From an uncultured Eubacteriales bacterium (GTDB taxonomy: Bacteria; Bacillota; Clostridia; Oscillospirales; Acutalibacteraceae), in the NCBI GenBank assembly GCA_949292775.1, contig CASFBL010000007.1:1-64000 (forward strand): a stretch of DNA of 64,000 nt, read 5' to 3'. Positions 61,358 to 64,000 of the stretch are shown here, piece by piece. A program made the translations under genes and the position numbers. Position 1 is the stretch's first letter; each line of letters begins with the position of its first letter. The notes beneath the pieces are model-generated. The model worked only from the letters and a program-made list of their open reading frames with translations, was not told where the DNA came from and did no database searches.

Positions 61358-64000
61358 ATGTCAGCTTTTCGAGAAGTTTTAAAAGCTTCCCCCGAATATA
61401 AAGACCTCGCCGGCGCCGTGCGCAGCGGGCGTCTGCCGCTTGGGGTTTTGGGGCTTTCTCCCATTCATAAAGCACATTTGATTGATACGCTCTGCGGCAA
61501 TGAAGACCGCCGGGCGTTGGTTGTTATGCCCGATGAGGCATCGGCGACAAAGCTTTGCGCCGATTTGCAGGCGTTCGGGCTTCCGGCGCTTTTATACCCG
61601 GAGCGGGAGTTCGTGTTTAACACGCTTACCGAAACCCGTTCCCACGAATATGAACAGCGCCGTCTGCGTGCGCTGACCGCAATGCTGCAAGGCGAAAAAG
61701 GCGCCGTGGTCTGCTCGGTTTCCGCCGCCGTTCAGCGAACCATTCCGCCGGCAGAATTAAGAAAACACGCCGTAACCGTGCGCACCGGCGCACAGCTGCG
61801 CATGGAAGACCTGATTGCCGTTTTGGTTGCCAGCGGCTACTCGCGCTGCGACATGGTCGAAGGCGTCGGGCAGTTTTCGGTGCGCGGCGGGATTTTAGAT
61901 TTGTTCTCGCCGGACAACGACGCCCCGGTTCGCATTGAGTTTTTCGGCGACACAGTTGAGACGATGTCGTATTTTGATATTCGCTCTCAGCGGCGCAACG
62001 AACGGCTGACTTCTTTTGCCTTAATGCCGTCGAGTGAAATTTTGTTTTCCGGCGAGACGATGTTGGCCGCGCAGATTGAAAAGCTGGCTTCCTCTTTACG
62101 CGGAAAATACGCCGCTTTGCAAAAGCAAAAACTTTATGAAGACCTCGACCGCTTAAAAAGCGGCGTGAAATTCAATTCGGCAGACAAATACCTGCCGCTT
62201 GCTTATGAACAGGCGGCAACGGTGCTCGACTACGCCGACAAAGATACCCTGTTTTTCGTGTGCGAAAGCGGGAACTGCAAAGAGCGCGTTACCAGCGCGT
62301 CAAAATTATTGCAGGAAGAAATCAAAGCGCTGTTTGAAGAAGGCGAGCTTTGTAAAGGGTTAGATAATTTTTGTCTGACCCCGGCAGAGCTATATAAAGC
62401 TTATTCGGAAAAGGGCGTAATTTATCTCGACAACTTTGCCCGCGGCAGCTTTGACACCCCGGTGCGCGAGCTGATTACCTTTACCGCGACCCAGCAGCCA
62501 AGCTGGAACGGCAAGCTAGATGTGCTCTGCGACGACATTGCGCCCATACTGCAAAAGGACGCCGTTGTCGTGGTGATGGGCGGAACAGAAAAAGCGGCGC
62601 GCACGCTCTCGGAAGACCTCGAAAACGAAGATTTGCGCGCGCTTTACTTCCCGGTGGTTCCGGCAGAATTTCCGAAAGGGCGCGTCACGGTTTTGCCGGG
62701 CACGCTCTCTTACGGCTTTTCTTATCCGCATGAAAAATTTTATGTGTTCACCTATGGCCGCGCGGTTCTGCAATCCAAACGCAAGGTAAAAAGCGGCTTT
62801 AAAAAGGGGCAGAGCCTGCACTCGTTAGACGAGCTGAAAAAAGGCGACTATGTGGTACACGCCGCGCACGGCATCGGTATTTTTGACGGCATCCAAAAGC
62901 TTGAAGTCGGCAAGATTACAAAGGATTATATCAAAATCCAGTATGCGCGCAGTGATGTGTTGTATGTTCCGGTTACACAGCTTGACTTGGTTTCAAAATA
63001 TATCGGTCCGCACGACGAAAGCGGGAGAACCGTAAAACTCAACCGCATCGGCGGCAAAGAATGGGAAAAAACGCGTTCCAAGGTGCGCAAGGCGGTCAAA
63101 GATATGGCTGACCAGCTCATTGCGCTGTATGCAAAGCGCCAGAAAATGCAGGGCTATGCATTTTCGCCGGATATCGACATGCAAAGCGACTTTGAACGCC
63201 GCTTTCCCTATGATGAGACCGCCGACCAGCTGCGGGCGATTGACGAAATCAAAGGCGACATGGAAAAGCCTTACCCGATGGACCGCCTGCTCTGCGGCGA
63301 TGTGGGCTTCGGCAAAACCGAGGTTGCGCTGCGCGCTGCGTTCAAATGTGTTGCCGACGGCAAGCAGTGCGCGATTTTGGTGCCGACCACCATTTTGGCG
63401 CTGCAGCATTACCGCACGATTTTGAACCGCTTTGACGGGTTCCCAATCAACACAGAAATGATTTCGCGTTTCCGCACACCGACCCAGCAGTCAAAAATCC
63501 TGCGTGATCTGCGCTGCGGCAATATTGATTTGATTGTCGGCACGCATCGTCTTGTCTCCAAAGATGTGCAATTCAAAGACTTGGGGCTTTTGATTGTAGA
63601 TGAAGAACAGCGCTTCGGCGTGGCGCAGAAAGAAAAGCTCAAAGAACTGTTCCCGACAGTCGATGTGCTGACGCTGTCGGCAACCCCGATTCCCCGAACG
63701 CTCAATATGGCAATGACCGGTATTCGCGACATGTCGGTCATTGAAGAAGCCCCGCAGGACCGCTACCCGGTGCAAACTTATGTGCTGGAATATGACATGG
63801 GCGTGTTGCTGCAGGCCATGGAAAAAGAACTGCGGCGCGGCGGTCAGGTCTATTTCCTCCATAACCGCGTCGAGACGATTGAAAAACGCGCGCTGGAAAT
63901 CCGCGAGCTGCTGCCCGAAGCACGCGTGGCGGTGGCGCACGGCAAAATGCCAGAAGAAGAACTCAGCGACATTTGGCGCAAACTTTTAGAGGGCGAAATT
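61358..64000 (+). CDS. mfd: Transcription-repair coupling factor Mfd (cut by window end)
   Basis: 881 codons are present; the full protein is usually about 1150. Order seen: UvrB-homology part (1-about 400, VEGVGQFSVRGGILDLF), the RNA-polymerase-binding domain (GDYVVHAAHGIGIFDGI) and the first RecG-like motor domain with Walker A GDVGFGKTEVALRAA, DEEQRFG and LSATPIPRTLNMA; the second motor domain has begun. It pushes stalled RNA polymerase off DNA and recruits UvrA. ATG 61358 has aggag at a rather long 12 bases. Confidence 0.97.
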   Translation, partial: MSAFREVLKASPEYKDLAGAVRSGRLPLGVLGLSPIHKAHLIDTLCGNEDRRALVVMPDEASATKLCADLQAFGLPALLYPEREFVFNTLTETRSHEYEQRRLRALTAMLQGEKGAVVCSVSAAVQRTIPPAELRKHAVTVRTGAQLRMEDLIAVLVASGYSRCDMVEGVGQFSVRGGILDLFSPDNDAPVRIEFFGDTVETMSYFDIRSQRRNERLTSFALMPSSEILFSGETMLAAQIEKLASSLRGKYAALQKQKLYEDLDRLKSGVKFNSADKYLPLAYEQAATVLDYADKDTLFFVCESGNCKERVTSASKLLQEEIKALFEEGELCKGLDNFCLTPAELYKAYSEKGVIYLDNFARGSFDTPVRELITFTATQQPSWNGKLDVLCDDIAPILQKDAVVVVMGGTEKAARTLSEDLENEDLRALYFPVVPAEFPKGRVTVLPGTLSYGFSYPHEKFYVFTYGRAVLQSKRKVKSGFKKGQSLHSLDELKKGDYVVHAAHGIGIFDGIQKLEVGKITKDYIKIQYARSDVLYVPVTQLDLVSKYIGPHDESGRTVKLNRIGGKEWEKTRSKVRKAVKDMADQLIALYAKRQKMQGYAFSPDIDMQSDFERRFPYDETADQLRAIDEIKGDMEKPYPMDRLLCGDVGFGKTEVALRAAFKCVADGKQCAILVPTTILALQHYRTILNRFDGFPINTEMISRFRTPTQQSKILRDLRCGNIDLIVGTHRLVSKDVQFKDLGLLIVDEEQRFGVAQKEKLKELFPTVDVLTLSATPIPRTLNMAMTGIRDMSVIEEAPQDRYPVQTYVLEYDMGVLLQAMEKELRRGGQVYFLHNRVETIEKRALEIRELLPEARVAVAHGKMPEEELSDIWRKLLEGEI

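Overview
The window looks like chromosomal DNA of an anaerobic, low-to-mid GC Firmicute of the Oscillospirales (Ruminococcaceae/Oscillospiraceae, gut Clostridia) type. The evidence is strong AGGAGG-like ribosome sites, TTGACA-17-TATAAT promoters, a CIRCE/hrcA heat-shock operon, a T-box leader on thrS, LexA with GAAC-N4-GTTC-like boxes, PadR/HAAS proteins, a GGGtGRT/NifU-like pair, and the dispersed 'cctccctctgacgagggagg' and 'gtaggggcgggg' repeats that fill the gene-free gaps. No rRNA, tRNA, prophage, transposase or CRISPR array is visible. The assignment to a lineage is inference; the gene calls are read from the sequence.

Layout. 1-988, 1451-1808, 3866-4539 and 38378-39257 are repeat mosaics. 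989-4539 holds a small lipoprotein, the GGGtGRT/NifU-like pair and an 84-residue protein with a LexA box in front. 4540-8214 holds a small membrane protein, RlmD, a PAP2 phosphatase and an L,D-transpeptidase. 8336-14744 (minus) is one phosphate regulon operon, pstSCAB-phoU-phoB-phoR, in which PstS has its two halves in swapped (circularly permuted) order. 14948-20393 is a regulated carbohydrate or amino-sugar locus: class III aminotransferase and a double-domain class II aldolase on the minus strand, divergent from a TetR regulator and an FGGY kinase. 20496-24756 has a beta-CASP nuclease, a GH16 lipoprotein and a metallophosphoesterase. thrS with its T-box follows, then two HAAS-domain membrane proteins with PadR, and an SDR.

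30345-35158 is the heat-shock operon hrcA-grpE-dnaK-dnaJ, followed by a fused aroE-aroK and aroQ. 36987-38377 (minus) is an unusual three-gene operon of two tiny membrane proteins (one only 48 residues) and a membrane-anchored PstS-like protein. 39258-43516 holds RlmH, a WalJ-like MBL protein, a GDPD, a patatin, Maf and a NUDIX hydrolase. 43609-44508 is an M14 peptidase fold that lacks its zinc ligands.

44533-47206 (minus) is the pair I read as MurD2 and MurL, the alternative route that adds L-Glu to UDP-MurNAc-L-Ala and then epimerises it. 47503-52436 has an EF-G-like GTPase, a YerB-like lipoprotein with a structured leader, and gdhA. From 53045 to the window end all genes run forward: lexA; then, from a perfect consensus promoter, a D-aspartate ligase-like ATP-grasp enzyme, an aspartate racemase and an asparagine synthase homologue (together a plausible D-Asp/D-Asn cross-bridge set); then a tyrosine phosphatase-like protein, a cyclase-family hydrolase, a DUF6472-like protein, glmU, pth and mfd, which runs off the end.

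The strongest themes are peptidoglycan chemistry (L,D-transpeptidase, MurD2/MurL, D-Asp ligase, racemase, amidotransferase, GlmU), phosphate sensing and uptake (two unlike PstS proteins) and SOS control (lexA plus one small target gene).
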